NCBI RefSeq assembly: GCF_002020135.1
Contig: NZ_MPZS01000002.1
Span: 496,001-560,000, forward strand
Length of the DNA: 64,000 nucleotides
Reading direction: 5' to 3'
Source: Thioclava marina
GTDB taxonomy: Bacteria > Pseudomonadota > Alphaproteobacteria > Rhodobacterales > Rhodobacteraceae
Shown: one piece after another, positions 62,018 through 64,000 of the stretch
Position numbering within the stretch: position 1 is the first letter of the stretch
Layout of the letters: every line of letters begins with the position of its first letter
Translations under genes and position numbers: made by a program
The notes under the pieces: generated by a model
Told to the model about the DNA's origin: nothing
The model's input: the letters and a program-made list of their open reading frames with translations, nothing else
The model's database searches: none

Positions 62018-63364
62018 TCAGACGACCTCTAGGTATCTTTCGCGTTCCCATGTGCTCACGTGGCGCAGGAAAGACGCGTATTCGTGACGGCGCGCCCGCA
62101 CGAAACTGTCGATGAAGACATCCCCGAAAAGAGCGCGGGCGATCCGGCTCTCATTCAGCCGGTCGGCCGCCATACCAAGATCGCTCGGAAAGCGGCTTTC
62201 GGGGGAAGGCTGAAGCACATATTGATCGCCAGACGCCGGTGGCCCCGGATCGACCTCATTTTCGATGCCCCACAATCCGGCGCCGAGACACATGGCCAAC
62301 GCCACATGCGGGTTCGTATCTGCCGAAGGAACCCGAAACTCCACGCGCGTCGCATCCGGGGAGTCATTCATCACCCGGGCCGCGACAGTGCGGTTCTGAA
62401 TCCCCCAAGATGCCGAAGTCGGCGCCCACATTCCCGGAACCATCCGGCGATAGGCATTCACGGTGTGACTGCAAAGCGCGAGCATCTCGGGCATCAAGGC
62501 GACCAGCCCGCCGATGAAATGCCGAGCAGTCCGGCTCAAGCCGTCCGTATCGTCGGGATCCACGAAGGCAGCGCTCTTGTCTTTCAGACTGCGCAGCGAG
62601 ACATGAAGGTGACCGGATTGCCCCGAGAGATTTTCGTTTAACTTCGACATGAAACAGGCGGTGAGCCCATTGCGCCGGAAATAGGTCTTCGCGAAATTCT
62701 TGAACAGCGCCGCATCATCGGCAGCTTTGACACCCTGCGCATGGGTCAACGGGACCTCAAGGCAGCCGGGGCCCAATTCCGTATGGAGCGCATCCAGGCC
62801 GATCCCAAGCCGCTCCATCATGTCTACAAGGCCATCCAAAAGACTGTGCTCGTTCGCCAGCGTTTCGAGAGAGTAGGTTTTGTTACCGAGGGCATAGTGC
62901 TTCGGCTTGTCGAAGCCGCCTTCGCGCAGGCTCGACGCGTTCTCATCGAGCACATTAAATTCGAACTCGAAGGCCGATTGGACTGAGAAGCCCATCTCCG
63001 CTGCCTTCTCGATCTGCCTGATCAACTGGTTGCGCGCAGAGCGTTCTCCGAAAGGCATCGCGTAGTCGGCGATGCAAATCGCTTGCTCACCCTCGAAGGG
63101 CCACGCGCGCAATGTTTCGGGGAAAAGCTGCGCCGGAACATCCGTATAGTCGCCGCCACCGTAGGTTTTCTCAGCGCTGTCCCAATTGTAAAGCACATCA
63201 CAGAACGGATAGCCGCCCCGACCGAGCTTCTCCGCCTTCGAGCGCGCGACCCGTTTGACGCGGAACATACCGTCCTGGTCGAAAATCCCGATGTGAACAT
63301 GCTGCGCGCCGATCCGATCGAGCATTTCGTGCATATCGACATGATTGGGGGTATCAGCTTGCAT
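62018..63364 (-). CDS. Glutamine-synthetase-like amine gamma-glutamyl ligase
   Basis: A 448-aa GS-fold enzyme. Recognisable active-site blocks are FEFEFNV, ELGPGCLEVPL, GQSGHLHVSLR, the NAYRRMVPGMWAPTSASWG region and RVEFRVPSADTNPHVALAM. The N-terminal FDQDGMFRVKRV replaces the usual GS opening, and the Tyr adenylylation segment of true GlnA is not evident. This places it among the PuuA/IpuC/GlnA3-type ligases that join glutamate to amines. It is the first gene of the amine operon and faces a divergent regulator (63493 onward). The amine is unknown. Confidence 0.87.
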   Translation of the reverse strand: MQADTPNHVDMHEMLDRIGAQHVHIGIFDQDGMFRVKRVARSKAEKLGRGGYPFCDVLYNWDSAEKTYGGGDYTDVPAQLFPETLRAWPFEGEQAICIADYAMPFGERSARNQLIRQIEKAAEMGFSVQSAFEFEFNVLDENASSLREGGFDKPKHYALGNKTYSLETLANEHSLLDGLVDMMERLGIGLDALHTELGPGCLEVPLTHAQGVKAADDAALFKNFAKTYFRRNGLTACFMSKLNENLSGQSGHLHVSLRSLKDKSAAFVDPDDTDGLSRTARHFIGGLVALMPEMLALCSHTVNAYRRMVPGMWAPTSASWGIQNRTVAARVMNDSPDATRVEFRVPSADTNPHVALAMCLGAGLWGIENEVDPGPPASGDQYVLQPSPESRFPSDLGMAADRLNESRIARALFGDVFIDSFVRARRHEYASFLRHVSTWERERYLEVV

Positions 63365-63426
63365 TTCCGCAGCATTCCATTTTTTCCTAATTATGGTCAG
63401 CTTAGAGCTTTGAATGTGCCCACCAA

Positions 63427-63464
63427 TACCCCCCGAGGGGTAGAGCCTTACCCCCGAAGGGTTA
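63427..63464. promoter_or_regulatory. Two tandem palindromic operator candidates
   Basis: TACCCC-CCGA-GGGGTA (63427-63442) is a perfect palindrome, and TACCCCCGAAGGGTTA (63449-63464) is a near copy. Centre-to-centre distance is 22 bases, about two helical turns. Both lie in the 128-bp divergent gap, 29-66 bases before the regulator ATG. Confidence 0.65.
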
Positions 63465-63492
63465 GGCGCGGATCGAAACGAGACCCGGAACG

Positions 63493-64000
63493 ATGTCTGG
63501 ATGGAACGAACGCATCGCCGATGCGATCACCACAGTGGGAACGGATGAATTCGCCCGAACGCTTGATCGGGCGACAGAGACGCTGTTCCCATACAAGATT
63601 TGCATGGTTTTCGCTTATGAGGGCAACGCGACACCACAATCGCTCTATCACAACCTGCCGCCAGACGCGGCGCGGATCGTGATCTGGGATTACTGCGTCG
63701 GGCCCTACTTGCTTGATCCGTTCTACGCGCAGACCGAGGCCGGACGCCGCACCGGAGTGGCGGGGCTCCGGCAGATGGCACCGGACAAGTTTTTCCAATC
63801 GGAATATTACGCCAAGCACTACAGCCGCACGGGCATTCGCGACGAGATCGGGGTCTTCGCTGCTATTGGTCCGCGCCGGGTCGCTGTCATCAGCTTCGCA
63901 AGAGAACGCGGCCAACCAATCTTCAGCGCACGCGAGCGCGCGAAGCTTGCCGAAGTAGGGCCAGTGATCGAAGCCCTTATGCGCGCCCATTGGGGCGTCT
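63493..64000 (+). CDS. Autoinducer-type LuxR-family regulator, N-terminal part (cut by window end)
   Basis: At least 169 codons are open from ATG 63493 to the window end; the DNA-binding part is missing. The N-terminal region starts SGWNERIADAITTVGTDEFARTLDRA and contains WDYCVGPYLLDPFYAQTEAGRRTG and YYAKHYSRTGIRDEIGVFA, a PAS/GAF-like sensing pattern seen in LuxR-type regulators next to amine-utilisation genes. The last coding part (SARERAKLAEVGPVIEALM) is typical of the linker before a LuxR helix-turn-helix. The gene is divergent from the amine operon, so it is the likely controller. LuxR assignment is inference because the HTH is outside the window. Confidence 0.7.
   Translation, partial: MSGWNERIADAITTVGTDEFARTLDRATETLFPYKICMVFAYEGNATPQSLYHNLPPDAARIVIWDYCVGPYLLDPFYAQTEAGRRTGVAGLRQMAPDKFFQSEYYAKHYSRTGIRDEIGVFAAIGPRRVAVISFARERGQPIFSARERAKLAEVGPVIEALMRAHWGV

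Noticed and set aside
1-64000. CRISPR arrays or rRNA genes
   Set aside because: No regularly spaced direct repeats and no rRNA-like sequence were seen.

Overview
The window looks like a high-GC alphaproteobacterium of the Rhodobacterales type. The reasons are tightly packed ATGA-coupled operons, many amine/peptide ABC transporters, a short RpoN paralogue, a glutamine-synthetase-like amine ligase, DUF1446/DUF4387 genes and a TonB/ExbB/ExbD/ExbD operon. This is inference from gene content and codon bias; no rRNA, tRNA or CRISPR array was seen. The density of uptake systems (six ABC transporters plus one TonB system in 64 kb) would suit a catabolic region of a chromosome or megaplasmid.

Layout. 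0.5-5.0 kb: HupE/UreJ-like protein, a DUF2946 protein and a FecCD-type metal-complex ABC importer. 5.4 kb: glycine-zipper lipoprotein. 6.0-13.0 kb (minus): dipeptide-type ABC importer with a metallophosphoesterase and a HAD phosphatase, and a divergent LysR gene at 13.1 kb. 14.2-20.1 kb: pfkB, then a metallo-beta-lactamase-fold hydrolase coupled to a polyamine-type ABC importer, with a divergent TetR. 20.9-27.5 kb (minus): second polyamine-type importer with a guanidino-hydrolase (agmatinase/guanidinobutyrase family), a LysR regulator and a nitrilase-family amidase. 28.0-29.9 kb: soluble PQQ-dehydrogenase-like protein with a di-haem cytochrome c.

30.4-41.4 kb (minus) is a self-contained sigma-54 module. 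A dedicated RpoN paralogue precedes an oligopeptide-type importer operon whose last two genes are a C45-type N-terminal-nucleophile amidase and a bacterial enhancer-binding protein. A second transcription unit holds DUF1446 (AtuA-like) and DUF4387. Both units have a readable GG-N10-GC promoter, each with a palindromic upstream site.

41.9-48.8 kb: a P4-type tyrosine integrase followed by one giant gene (1704 aa) that joins a DEDD-type exonuclease-like domain, a RecQ helicase and a UvrD/Rep helicase. This is a strong candidate for a mobile, defence- or repair-type single-gene cargo.

49.0-55.5 kb (minus): exbB-exbD-exbD-tonB, a TonB-dependent receptor and a MauG-type di-haem peroxidase. 56.0-63.4 kb (minus): glutamine-synthetase-like ligase, third polyamine-type importer, Fe-alcohol dehydrogenase and a second nitrilase-family amidase, which together suggest catabolism of an amine or amino alcohol through a gamma-glutamyl intermediate. 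A divergent regulator (LuxR-type by inference, cut by the window end) has two tandem palindromes in front of it.
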